Source: Pseudomonas moorei
Lineage (GTDB): Bacteria; Pseudomonadota; Gammaproteobacteria; Pseudomonadales; Pseudomonadaceae
Direction of reading: 5' to 3'
DNA: 64,000 nucleotides
Assembly (NCBI RefSeq): GCF_008801475.1
Contig: NZ_VZPP01000008.1
Coordinates: 186,001 to 250,000, forward strand
Part shown: positions 16,369 to 24,424 of the stretch, one piece after another
Layout: every line of letters begins with the position of its first letter
How positions within the stretch are numbered: the stretch's first letter is position 1
Notes under the pieces: generated by a model
Told to the model about the DNA's origin: nothing
The model's input: the letters and a program-made list of their open reading frames with translations, nothing else
Databases searched by the model: none
Translations under genes and position numbers: made by a program

Positions 16369-17337
16369 ATGCGCATCACCCTGCTGGCATTCCCTCGTGT
16401 ACAGCTGCTGGACGTGGTGGGCCCAGCAGATGTCTTCGCCGAGGCGGCTAAACAGCTGGGCAATCCACGGGCCTACCGGGTCGAAGTGATCGGCACCCAC
16501 AAAGGGGTGATCAAGGGCTCCAGCGGTTTGAAGCTCAGCATCGACGAGACATTCGAAACCTATAAAGGCAGGATCGACACCTTGCTTGTGGCCGGCAGCC
16601 CGCACATCGAGGAAATCGCCTTGAACCCCGAGTTGCAGCGATGGCTGTGCCGGCAGGCGAAAACCGTGCGGCGTATCGGCTCGGTCTGTAGCGGTGCTTT
16701 CCTGCTGGCCGCCGCTGGCCTGCTCGATGGACGCCATGTCACGACGCACTGGAATTCCAGCGCGAAACTTGCCAGGGAACACCCGCAAACCCACGTCGAC
16801 CCCGACAGCATTTTCATCAAGGACGGCAATGTCTACACCTCGGCGGGTGTCACCGCCGGCATGGACCTGGCGCTGGCACTGGTGGAAGAGGATCACGGCA
16901 GGGAGCTGGCGCTGAGCGTCGCCCGTGAGATGGTGATGTTCTTCAAGCGACCTGGCGGCCAATCGCAATTCAGTGCGCAACTGGCCGCGCAAACCGCCGA
17001 GCGCAGTGTCATCCGAAATGTTCAGGACTATGTTGTCGAACACCTGAAGGCCGACTTGAGCGTGCCCACCCTGGCCGCACGCGCCGGCATGAGCGAGCGC
17101 AACTTTGCTCGCACCTTCAAGGCTGAAACCGGCTCGACGCCGGCCGAGTTCGTCGAGCTGGCCCGCATCGATGCGGCCAGACGGATGATCGAGGATTCGG
17201 ATGTGTCACTCAAACGTCTGGCCGATAACGTGGGCTATGCCAATACGGACGGATTCAGAAGGGCGTTCATGCGGCGTCTCGGGGTCGGGCCGAGTGATTA
17301 TCGAAAGCGCTTTTCATCCGGCACTCAAGCGCCGTGA
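16369..17337 (+). CDS. GlxA-family AraC regulator (DJ-1/PfpI + HTH)
   Basis: 322 residues. The N-terminal two thirds is a DJ-1/PfpI class I glutamine-amidotransferase-like domain (MRITLLAFPRVQLLDVVGPADVF) with a nucleophile-elbow cysteine in GSVCSGAFLLAAAGLLDG (C107) and a following TTHW. The C-terminal 100 residues hold the double AraC helix-turn-helix (LAARAGMSERNFARTFKAETGSTPAEFVELARIDAARRM .. GYANTDGFRRAFMRRLGVGPSDYRKRF). Such regulators sense amino acids or quaternary amines and activate catabolic or transport genes. Its 3' end overlaps the convergent MAPEG gene by 13 bases. Confidence 0.92.
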   Translation: MRITLLAFPRVQLLDVVGPADVFAEAAKQLGNPRAYRVEVIGTHKGVIKGSSGLKLSIDETFETYKGRIDTLLVAGSPHIEEIALNPELQRWLCRQAKTVRRIGSVCSGAFLLAAAGLLDGRHVTTHWNSSAKLAREHPQTHVDPDSIFIKDGNVYTSAGVTAGMDLALALVEEDHGRELALSVAREMVMFFKRPGGQSQFSAQLAAQTAERSVIRNVQDYVVEHLKADLSVPTLAARAGMSERNFARTFKAETGSTPAEFVELARIDAARRMIEDSDVSLKRLADNVGYANTDGFRRAFMRRLGVGPSDYRKRFSSGTQAP

Positions 17338-17756
17338 CAAGCCACTATGACCATCAGCGCGAGAAAACAGGCCAGCTGAATGCTGAAGAAGGTAAATCGC
17401 ACCGCCACGAACCTGTTGGTCTGCACATGGGACACGTGCACCAGAGACTGAAACACGCGGGCGATCAGGACGAGTATGGACAAGCCGTTCACCGCCGGGC
17501 CATTGAGACCCAGGGCTGAAATCACGAACACAATCACGGCAAAGACGGGCAGGTTTTCCACACAGTTGGCGTGTGCCCTTGTCCCGCGTCGGTACCAATC
17601 CTGGCCTTCGAGTTGATCGCTGCGGAACGAGGCGATGGGAACATTCGAGAACAGGATGGCGACCCAGCGATACACCCCGACGGTTGCCATCAACAGCAGC
17701 AACGTCCAGGCCGCAAAGCCGAGCAGCATCCACATCGGTATCGTCATGGCAGCCAT
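17325..17756 (-). CDS. MAPEG family membrane protein
   Basis: 143 residues with four hydrophobic segments. The MAPEG core is visible in GTRAHANCVENLPVFAVIVFVISALGLN (the RAxxNxxENLPxF motif of helix 2) and VLIARVFQSLVHVSHVQTNRFVAVRFTFFSIQLACF. MAPEG proteins are trimeric membrane enzymes of glutathione and eicosanoid metabolism; bacterial members have mostly unproved glutathione-transferase activity. It lies 70 bases downstream of the diiron gene on the same strand with a hairpin between. Confidence 0.88.
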   Translation of the reverse strand: MAAMTIPMWMLLGFAAWTLLLLMATVGVYRWVAILFSNVPIASFRSDQLEGQDWYRRGTRAHANCVENLPVFAVIVFVISALGLNGPAVNGLSILVLIARVFQSLVHVSHVQTNRFVAVRFTFFSIQLACFLALMVIVACHGA

Positions 17757-17780
17757 CCTCAGTGGGTCATTTCAACGCAT

Positions 17781-17808
17781 CAGCCCGCCGCCCGTGACCG
17801 GCGGGCTG
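17781..17808 (-). terminator. Intercistronic hairpin between diiron gene and MAPEG gene
   Basis: CAGCCCGCCG (17781-17790) pairs perfectly with CGGCGGGCTG (17799-17808) over an eight-base loop. No T-run follows on the minus strand, so read-through into the MAPEG gene is possible. Confidence 0.5.
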
Positions 17809-17826
17809 CCGGCCGCGCGCGGTCGA

Positions 17827-18780
17827 TCAATGGCTCATAATGGGGGCCAGGGCGGTCTGGATCCTGGCCATCTGTGCCGGCGTCGTCATGTGCGTCAGCA
17901 GCCGGCCGAAGTGCGGGTGCTGCACGCCAGAGATGATGTATTGCCAGCGATAGGCGCTCAGCACGCAGGCTTTGATTTGCGCTGTCTGATCGTCACTGAG
18001 CGATCGTGAAAGCTGTCCAGTGAAGTAGTCGGCGTCGGCTGCCGATTGTGCCTGCAGGATTGCGTCGACAGCCGCCACCAGCGCAATCAGATCGTTCACT
18101 GCCTGGTCACATTCGGCCGGGGAGAGCTTCGCGTGCTCGGCCTTCCATTCCAGTTCATCGAGTACCACGTGCCGGCTTTCATCCATCCAGTGAAACTTGA
18201 AGACGTCCTTGAACAGCGGGCACAACTCCTCGCGCGGGGCGATGCTTTGCGCGTAGTGGGTTTGAACGAACAGCTCGATATGACAGGTCAGCGCCAGCAC
18301 CGACCAGGTGCTGGCCGCCAGTACCGCGCGCGCCACTTCGTTGGGATCGGCCACTTGACGATACCCGGCAGGCAATTGCGAACCCATCATCGTTTCGATG
18401 CGCCGGAACAGCTCCTGGTGCTTGATTTCGTCGTTGGAAAAACGCACCAGCGCTTCGAGTGCCAACTGATCGTCAAAGACATGGGCGCGACCTTGATCGA
18501 GCATTTTGGCGCTGATAAAGCGTTCGACCAGGCCAAACAGGTACGCATAGGTTCGGCCCTGAATCTGGCTGAGCAGGCGCGCCTCGTCCGCGGCGAGAAA
18601 GGTCAGGCGGTCGACCCGCGACAGCCTGTCGGGCAAGAATTTGCGCGAAAAGTCGAAACGCCGGTCCTGCAGCAAATCGCGATCGATCTGCCATTCGGCT
18701 TTTTTCGATGACTTGACCATTTGCGCATAACGGGCGGCGTTGCCCGACTCTGCGCCGGGTAGGGTAGCGACGGTATTCAT
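17827..18780 (-). CDS. Ferritin-like diiron protein (AurF-type oxygenase candidate)
   Basis: 317 residues, ATG 18780, with AGGAGAT upstream. Mostly helical. Carboxylate-bridged diiron ligands can be picked out: E86 (LVERFI), E118-x-x-H121 (DEIKHQE), E169 (HIELF) and E201-x-x-H204 (DESRHVVLDE). Two ExxH motifs plus two isolated glutamates on four helices match the ferritin-like fold, and the spacing resembles diiron N-oxygenases and related oxygenases. No signal peptide. Substrate unknown. It is divergent from an AraC regulator 199 bases away and precedes a MAPEG gene. The diiron site is well supported; the reaction is not. Confidence 0.7.
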   Translation of the reverse strand: MNTVATLPGAESGNAARYAQMVKSSKKAEWQIDRDLLQDRRFDFSRKFLPDRLSRVDRLTFLAADEARLLSQIQGRTYAYLFGLVERFISAKMLDQGRAHVFDDQLALEALVRFSNDEIKHQELFRRIETMMGSQLPAGYRQVADPNEVARAVLAASTWSVLALTCHIELFVQTHYAQSIAPREELCPLFKDVFKFHWMDESRHVVLDELEWKAEHAKLSPAECDQAVNDLIALVAAVDAILQAQSAADADYFTGQLSRSLSDDQTAQIKACVLSAYRWQYIISGVQHPHFGRLLTHMTTPAQMARIQTALAPIMSH

Positions 18781-18916
18781 ACAGATCTCCTGCTGCCATC
18801 GTCGAATTGGAATGGGGCAAAACGGTTGCTCACGCAGCTCGTGATCAAGGGTGAAACACCTGGGGGATCGTCTCGATCACTGAGTCCGCGTTGGTGCTAA
18901 TCTAGGCCTCGCGGTC

Positions 18917-18942
18917 CAGGCGGTTAATGATCAGTCCGCCTG
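18917..18942. promoter_or_regulatory. Inverted repeat ahead of the AraC gene
   Basis: CAGGCGG (18917-18923) and CCGCCTG (18936-18942) with a 12-bp spacer, ending 37 bases before the TTG start of the AraC gene and inside the divergent promoter region. A possible binding site for the regulator; no experimental parallel is claimed. Confidence 0.4.
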
Positions 18943-18979
18943 ATTACTTGCTCGGGACTCCGGAAAGGAGGGCAGGCAA

Positions 18980-19936
18980 TTGCTGGATGCGTTTTCTGAT
19001 GTCTTGCGTGTGATTCGCCTGTCTGGCGGGGTCTTCCTCGAGTCGGAATTCACGGCGCCCTGGTGCATCAACGGTCGAATCTCTGCCGACGCCTGCAAGC
19101 CGTTCCTGACGGCACCTCGACATATCATTGCTTCGCACTTTGTCGTCTCGGGGCACATGCAATTGCGGATCGACGGTGATGACACCATCGACGTGCGGGC
19201 AGGCGAACTCATTCTGCTGGCGCGCAATGACGCTCATACCTTTGGCAGTGACCTGAGCATGGCACCCATGCCTGCGGGCGAAATCATTCAACCGCCAGAA
19301 GCCGGCAGCATTTCTCGAATCAAGTACGGTGGTGGCGGCGAGGCGACGCAGTTGTTATGCGGATTCCTCGGTTCCGAAACAGCCTTCAGCCCGCTGCTTT
19401 CGTCGCTGCCATCCTTGTTGAAACTGGACCTGCGCGCGACGGCTTCCGGCGCCTGGATCGAAAGCTCATTCCGTTTTGCCGTCAGTGAGATCGCGGCAGG
19501 GCGCGTCGGCTCGACAACGGTCATTGCCAAACTATCGGAATTGCTGTTCGTCGAAGCCGTCAGCCAGTATGTCGCGAGCCTCCCGGCCGAGCGGCGCGGG
19601 TGGCTGGCGGGTTTGCGCGATCCGCATATCGGGCGTGCACTGGCGCTGCTCCATGCGCGTCCGGTCGAGGGCTGGACGGCAGAAGCGCTGGCCCTCGAAG
19701 TGGGCATGTCGCGCTCGGTATTCGCGGAGCGCTTCACGGCATTGGTCGGACAGCCGCCGATGCAATATCTGACCCTCTGGCGGATGCACCTGGCGGCGCA
19801 ACAGTTGCGCGAAGGTCACGGTAATGTGGCGCAAATCGGCTTTGCCGTTGGCTACGAATCCGAAGCCGCGTTCAGTCGCGCCTTCAAACGCCAGTTCGGC
19901 ACATCCCCCGGAACCTGGCGCAAGCAATCAGCCTGA
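18980..19936 (+). CDS. AraC family regulator with N-terminal cupin domain
   Basis: 318 residues starting with TTG 18980; AAGGAG at 18965-18970 supports this start and MLDAFSDVLRVIRL is the usual N-terminus. The first 170 residues form the AraC_binding_6/cupin domain (LSGGVFLESEFTAPWCI, HFVVSGHMQLRIDG, AGELILLARNDAHTFG). The C-terminus carries the two helix-turn-helix motifs (LALEVGMSRSVFAERFTALVGQPPMQYLTLWRMHLA .. IGFAVGYESEAAFSRAFKRQFGTSPGTWRK). It likely controls the divergent diiron and MAPEG genes; that is inferred from position. Confidence 0.9.
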   Translation: MLDAFSDVLRVIRLSGGVFLESEFTAPWCINGRISADACKPFLTAPRHIIASHFVVSGHMQLRIDGDDTIDVRAGELILLARNDAHTFGSDLSMAPMPAGEIIQPPEAGSISRIKYGGGGEATQLLCGFLGSETAFSPLLSSLPSLLKLDLRATASGAWIESSFRFAVSEIAAGRVGSTTVIAKLSELLFVEAVSQYVASLPAERRGWLAGLRDPHIGRALALLHARPVEGWTAEALALEVGMSRSVFAERFTALVGQPPMQYLTLWRMHLAAQQLREGHGNVAQIGFAVGYESEAAFSRAFKRQFGTSPGTWRKQSA

Positions 19937-19995
19937 ACAGACGAAGATCACCCCTGCAGGCCAGTCCCGCCAGTCAGGCAAATACCGCAACGGCA

Positions 19996-20904
19996 TCACT
20001 TTTTCGCAGGTTTACGGCTGGCAGGGGTGTGCAGGTACGACATGACGCTTTCAGTCAGTTCGGTTGCCAGTTTGACCGCTTCTTTATTGCGCGCCATCAC
20101 GCCGGCGACCAGGCCTTCGATCAGGGCCAGCACGGCGATGTTGGAACTGGTCAGCACCGGGTGATCGCAAGGCGCAAACAGCGTGTGTTCGGCAATGCCG
20201 GTGAGCGGCGAGGCAGGTGAGTCGGTAATGGCCAGCACCGATGCGCCACGTTCATTGGCGAAGCGTGCCAGTTGCAAAGTGTCGATGGAGTAGCGCGGCA
20301 GGGAGATCGCCAGCAACACGTCCTGTTCATCGATCGCGGCCAGTCGGTACGCGGCATTTTCGTTGCCACCTTCCATGCTGATGGCCGTGGCGTCGGCACA
20401 GAAGGGCATCAGGGTCGAGGCGGCGAGGCCGGCGAAGTAAACACTGTTGCCGAAGCCCAGGATGTAGATTTTGCGCGCTGTGGTCAGGCGCGTGATGAAG
20501 GCTTCGAAGGTGTCGGCGTGGTTGTTGGACGCCGCCGTGGCCAGGTTGCTGCCGGCGCTCTGGAGTTGTTCGTGCAGGCCGAACACGCCGCCCGGGCGAA
20601 GGGCCAGTTCGTTGCGCAGTTTGTCGACCGGCGACACCATCTGCTGCAAGGTGGTGACCAGTTCGGCTTTCATTCCGCTGTAGCCACCGAGGTTCAGTGC
20701 CTTGGCCAGGCGGTTGACGGCAGCCGGTGAGGTCAATGTTTCGTGGGCCATTTCCTCGATGGTCAAGGTCGCGGCTTTGAGTGGGTGACGCAGGATGAAG
20801 TCCGCCACCTTGCGTAATGACGGCGGCAGCTCGGAAACGATTTCCGTCAGTTTGCGCATGACTGGCGCGGCATAGACCGTGGTGTCTTTCGATGGGGTGG
20901 GCAT
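19996..20904 (-). CDS. MurR/RpiR family transcriptional regulator
   Basis: 302 residues. The N-terminal HTH_6 domain (LPPSLRKVADFILRHPLKAATLTIEEMAHETLTSPAAVNRLAKALNLGGYSGMKAELV) is followed by a sugar-isomerase (SIS) domain at about 130-260 (ARKIYILGFGNSVYFAGLAASTLM, DVLLAISLPRYSIDTLQLARFANERGASVLAITDS). The family senses sugar phosphates or amino-acid metabolites through the SIS domain. It lies on the same strand as, and 124 bases after, the ABC importer operon, so it probably regulates amino-acid uptake and deacylation there rather than sugar use. Confidence 0.9.
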   Translation of the reverse strand: MPTPSKDTTVYAAPVMRKLTEIVSELPPSLRKVADFILRHPLKAATLTIEEMAHETLTSPAAVNRLAKALNLGGYSGMKAELVTTLQQMVSPVDKLRNELALRPGGVFGLHEQLQSAGSNLATAASNNHADTFEAFITRLTTARKIYILGFGNSVYFAGLAASTLMPFCADATAISMEGGNENAAYRLAAIDEQDVLLAISLPRYSIDTLQLARFANERGASVLAITDSPASPLTGIAEHTLFAPCDHPVLTSSNIAVLALIEGLVAGVMARNKEAVKLATELTESVMSYLHTPASRKPAKK

Positions 20905-21027
20905 ATCCAGCTCAACGGTTCCTGAAGGTGGGAGAAGGGCTGTGCCTGATGCCCTGACAAGGTTGGCTTGAGTGTATCCGAAGCAAACCCTGTCGGGGCA
21001 GCGCCGATCAGTGGGTGGGCGCCGGCC

Positions 21028-21792
21028 TTACTTCAAACTCCCGGCCAGAAACTGCTGGAGGCGTTCGGACTGCGGGTTGACCAGCACTTCACGCGGATCG
21101 CCGCGTTCCTCGACAACGCCCTTGTGCAGGAACACCAACTGGTTCGAAACCTCACGGGCAAAGCCCATTTCGTGAGTCACCACCACCATGGTGCGGCCTT
21201 CCTGCGCCAGGTCCTGCATGACTTTAAGCACTTCGCCCACCAGTTCGGGGTCGAGGGCCGAGGTCGGCTCATCGAACAACATCACTTGCGGTTCCATCGC
21301 CAGTGCGCGGGCAATGGCCACGCGCTGCTGCTCGCCACCGGACATATGCGCCGGCCAGGCGTTACTGCGGTGGGCCACACCGACTTTGTTCAGGTAGTGC
21401 TCGGCCTTCTCCCGTGCTTCTTTCTTGCCCAGACCCAACACGTGCACCGGGGCTTCCATGACGTTTTCCAGGGCGCTCATGTGTGACCACAGGTTGAAGT
21501 GTTGAAACACCATCGACAGTCGTGAACGCATGCGTTGCAATTGCCTGGGTTCGGCCGCCTTCAGCCCGCCGAGCTTGTTGGTCACCAGTTTCAGCGGTTC
21601 GCCATCGAGCACAATGTTGCCGGCGTCGGGTTGCTCCAGCAGGTTGATGCAGCGCAGGAAGGTGCTTTTTCCCGAGCCGCTGGAGCCGATGATGCTGGTC
21701 ACGTCTCCGGCCCGGGCTTGCAGGGACACACCCTTGAGCACCTGGTGGGCGCCGTAGCTTTTGTGCAGGTCCTGAATTTCAAGTTTGTACAT
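21028..21792 (-). CDS. Polar amino-acid ABC transporter, ATP-binding subunit
   Basis: 254 residues. Walker A GSSGSGKST (36-44), Q-loop MVFQHFNLWSHM, signature SGGEQQRVAIARAL (151-164), Walker B VMLFDEPTSALD (170-181) and H-loop VVTHEM are all intact. The sequence pattern (LWSHMSALENVMEAPVHVLGL) is that of the HisP/ArtP group that powers uptake of histidine, arginine, lysine and opines. It is the last gene of a four-protein importer whose other parts lie upstream on the same strand, with the deacylase gene inserted between. Confidence 0.93.
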   Translation of the reverse strand: MYKLEIQDLHKSYGAHQVLKGVSLQARAGDVTSIIGSSGSGKSTFLRCINLLEQPDAGNIVLDGEPLKLVTNKLGGLKAAEPRQLQRMRSRLSMVFQHFNLWSHMSALENVMEAPVHVLGLGKKEAREKAEHYLNKVGVAHRSNAWPAHMSGGEQQRVAIARALAMEPQVMLFDEPTSALDPELVGEVLKVMQDLAQEGRTMVVVTHEMGFAREVSNQLVFLHKGVVEERGDPREVLVNPQSERLQQFLAGSLK

Positions 21793-21810
21793 GGTTGGAA
21801 CTCTCTGGCA

Positions 21811-22923
21811 TCAGTCGCTGAGCAAGCGGCCTTGGCGAATAGGGGTGGAACCGGCGACCTTGGCCAGCCACAAACCGGGCTGGGCAAAACGCAGGCGCTC
21901 GCGGGCATAGAGGATGCCGTCGGTGCTGGCACGCACCACGCTATGGCGGTCGTTCAGCGGATCGATGACTTCGAACAGTGGATCGCCGACCTTGACCCGC
22001 GCGCCCAGCGGTTGCAGGAAGCTCACCACGCCCGGATGTGGCGCATAGGCGTACTGCGCGCCGGCGAAGGGCATCGCCTCACACCGGGACGGTGGCGCTG
22101 CCGGCCATTCACCACTGATCAGGCCTTGCTCGGCGAGATAACCGAGAATGGCCTCGGCGTTTTCGACGCATTGCTCGCGTTCGGTGTCCGCCATGCCACG
22201 CAATTCGATGGTGGTGGCGGCACACGCCAGGGGAATGTTGGCATCAGGGAACCGTTCGCTCAGGTGTAACCATGGAATCGCGCACGCCTCGTCGAAAGCA
22301 TTGCCACCCGCACCCTCGGCCAGCAGCGTGACCCCGGCTCCCAGGCGCGCAGCCAGTGACTGCAAGCGCGGCCAGTGTTGCGGCATGGTGTAAAGCAGCA
22401 TGATCGACTCGAAATCGCAGTGCAGGTCCAGCACCACATCGGCATCACAGGCGTGTTGCAGCAACACTCGCCGCAGACCGTCGAGTTCCGAGGTCGCTGT
22501 CGGCAGGTCGTTGAGGACATCCGTCATGGCGCGGCGGATCAAGGCGACGTTGGCGTCGGCATCGTCGCCCAATCGACCTTCGAGCAACGGTGCAACGGCA
22601 TCGACCAATTCCGGAAAGTCGCGATTGAAGTTCTTGCCGCTGGAGAACTCAAAGCGCCCCTGATGGGTGGCCTGGAACATCTGGGCGATACCGATGGGGT
22701 TGGCCATTGGCACCAGTTCGATCACCCCGGTCAGGCGACCCTGTGCTTCCAGCTCCAGCAGGCGGCGCTTGAGTTCGACGGCGACGCGCATGCCCGGCAG
22801 TTCATCGGCATGCAGCGAGGCCTGGATGTAGGCCTTGCGCGGTCCGCTGCCGAAGCGCAACAGCGACAGCGTTCGTTCGGTGCCCGAGGCACTCCACGGC
22901 AACAGGTATTGAATGTGCTCCAT
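21811..22923 (-). CDS. AstE/AspA-type zinc deacylase (succinylglutamate desuccinylase/aspartoacylase family)
   Basis: 370 residues. Zinc ligands are visible as H38 and E41 (ASLHADELPG) and H168 (VLDLHCD); TIELRG near residue 240 supplies the probable general-base glutamate. The C-terminal 100 residues form the small beta domain of the family (HPGVVSFLQPLGARVKVGDPLFEVIDPL). Members remove acyl groups from N-acyl amino acids, as in succinylglutamate or N-acetyl-diaminobutyrate breakdown. It sits between the permease and ATPase genes of an ABC importer with 9- and 18-base gaps, so it most likely deacylates the imported compound. Confidence 0.85.
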   Translation of the reverse strand: MEHIQYLLPWSASGTERTLSLLRFGSGPRKAYIQASLHADELPGMRVAVELKRRLLELEAQGRLTGVIELVPMANPIGIAQMFQATHQGRFEFSSGKNFNRDFPELVDAVAPLLEGRLGDDADANVALIRRAMTDVLNDLPTATSELDGLRRVLLQHACDADVVLDLHCDFESIMLLYTMPQHWPRLQSLAARLGAGVTLLAEGAGGNAFDEACAIPWLHLSERFPDANIPLACAATTIELRGMADTEREQCVENAEAILGYLAEQGLISGEWPAAPPSRCEAMPFAGAQYAYAPHPGVVSFLQPLGARVKVGDPLFEVIDPLNDRHSVVRASTDGILYARERLRFAQPGLWLAKVAGSTPIRQGRLLSD

Positions 22924-22932
22924 AGCAGCTCC

Positions 22933-23631
22933 TTAGTGCTTGCGCGGTGCCAGATACGCCAGCCAGCGGCGCTCGGCCAGCTTGAACAGACGCACCAGAA
23001 TGAAGGTCAGGGCGAGGTAGATAAGCCCGGCGGTGATAAACGCCTCGAAGGGCAGATAGAAACGTGAGCTGACCGTGCGGGCGGCGCCGGTGATGTCCAC
23101 GAGGGTGACGATGGAAGCCAGGCTGGTGGTTTGCAGCATCATCAACACTTCGTTGCTGTATTGCGGCAATGCCCGGCGCAAGGCCGACGGCAGGAGAATG
23201 CGCTGATACAGGGTCAGGCGTGACATGCCCATGGCCCGGGCGGCTTCGATCTCGCCCTGCGGGGTGGATTTCAAACTGCCGGCCAGCAGCTCTGCGCTGT
23301 AGGCGCTGGTGTTGATCGCGAAGGCCAGGCAGGCGCAAAAGGTCGCGCTGGAGAGGTAAGGCCAGAGCGCGCTTTGACGCACGGCTTCGAATTGCGCCAG
23401 GCCGTAATAGATCAGGAACAATTGCACCAGCATAGGCGTGCCGCGAATCACGTAGGTGTAGAGCCAGGCCGGGAAGTTGATCAGCGGTGAACGCGACACC
23501 CGCATCAGCGCCAGTGGAACCGCCAGGACCAGGCCCAGGGCCAGGGAAATCAGCAGGACTTTGAGGGTCAACAAGGCGCCGTTGAAATACAGCGGCAGGT
23601 TTTCCCAGATCAGGTTGTAGTCGAGCAGCAT
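22933..23631 (-). CDS. Polar amino-acid ABC transporter permease (HisM-like)
   Basis: 232 residues from ATG 23631 (MLLDYNLIWENLPLYFNGALLTLKVLLISLALGL). Five hydrophobic helices and the EAA loop EAARAMGMSRLTLYQRILLPSALRRALPQYSNE, the cytoplasmic contact for the ATPase, identify a HisM/ArtM-type permease. An upstream in-frame extension overlapping the previous permease gene is not supported. It pairs with the next permease to form the membrane channel. Confidence 0.92.
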   Translation of the reverse strand: MLLDYNLIWENLPLYFNGALLTLKVLLISLALGLVLAVPLALMRVSRSPLINFPAWLYTYVIRGTPMLVQLFLIYYGLAQFEAVRQSALWPYLSSATFCACLAFAINTSAYSAELLAGSLKSTPQGEIEAARAMGMSRLTLYQRILLPSALRRALPQYSNEVLMMLQTTSLASIVTLVDITGAARTVSSRFYLPFEAFITAGLIYLALTFILVRLFKLAERRWLAYLAPRKH

Positions 23632-23644
23632 GGGCCGGTTCCCC

Positions 23645-24334
23645 TCACAATTCGGCGGCTTTGAAGCCGGCCGAGTAGTGTTTTTCCAGTGAGCGCAGTC
23701 CCAGCAAGGACAGGCTGGTGAGCATGAGATACAACGCCGCGACGACGATAAAAAACGTGAACGGCTCATGGGTGGCGTCTGCGGCGTTCTTGGCTTTGAA
23801 CATCATGTCCTGCAAGCCGATCACCGAGATCAGGGCGGTGGATTTGGTCAGCACCAGCCAATTGTTGGTGAAGCCGGGAATCGCGAAACGGATCATCTGC
23901 GGCACCTGAATCCGCCAGAACACCTGCACGCCGCTCATGCCGTAGGCCAGGCCGGCTTCGGCCTGACCCTTGGGAATTGCCATGAAGGCACCGCGAAAGG
24001 TTTCCGAGAGGTAGGCACCAAAGATGAAACCCATGGTGCAAACGCCCGCGATGAAAGGGTTGATGTCGATGTAGTGGGTGTAGCCCAATCCCAATGCCAT
24101 GCGGTTCACCAGATCCTGGCCGCCATAGAAGATCAGCAGGATCAACACCAGGTCAGGAATACCGCGGATCAGGGTGGTGTAGCTTTCCCCGAGCATGGCC
24201 AGCCATTTGAGCGGTGACAGGCGAAAGGCCGCGCCGATCAGGCCCAGGGCAATCGCCAGGGACATGGACGTCAAGGCCAGGTTTATGGTCAGCCAGGCGC
24301 CATCGAGAATGCTCGATCCATAGCCGTGGAGCAT
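23645..24334 (-). CDS. Polar amino-acid ABC transporter permease (HisQ-like)
   Basis: 229 residues from ATG 24334 (MLHGYGSSILDGAWLTINLALTSMSLAIALGLIGAAFRLS), preceded by GAGGAAC. The EAA loop reads EAGLAYGMSGVQVFWRIQVPQMIRFAIPGFTNNW. The TLIRGIPDLVLILLIFYG segment is the second signature of HisQ/ArtQ permeases. It lies 13 bases before the HisM-like gene and 90 bases after the binding-protein gene with a hairpin between. Confidence 0.92.
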   Translation of the reverse strand: MLHGYGSSILDGAWLTINLALTSMSLAIALGLIGAAFRLSPLKWLAMLGESYTTLIRGIPDLVLILLIFYGGQDLVNRMALGLGYTHYIDINPFIAGVCTMGFIFGAYLSETFRGAFMAIPKGQAEAGLAYGMSGVQVFWRIQVPQMIRFAIPGFTNNWLVLTKSTALISVIGLQDMMFKAKNAADATHEPFTFFIVVAALYLMLTSLSLLGLRSLEKHYSAGFKAAEL

Positions 24335-24382
24335 GATGAAGTTCCTCAAGCGAGCGCCGCGAGGCGCGCAAGACATGCCCCG

Positions 24383-24406
24383 AAAAACGCCCGCAATGTG
24401 CAGGCG
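24383..24406 (-). terminator. Attenuating terminator between binding protein and permease genes
   Basis: On the minus strand a seven-base-pair stem with one G-T wobble (24400-24406 with 24388-24394) is followed directly by five T (24387-24383); an outer GCCCCGA/TCGGGGC pair encloses it (24377-24413). It lies 12 bases after the binding-protein stop. Partial termination here would make binding protein more abundant than permease, as in other amino-acid importers. Confidence 0.65.
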
Positions 24407-24424
24407 TCGGGGCTGGGGTAGGGC

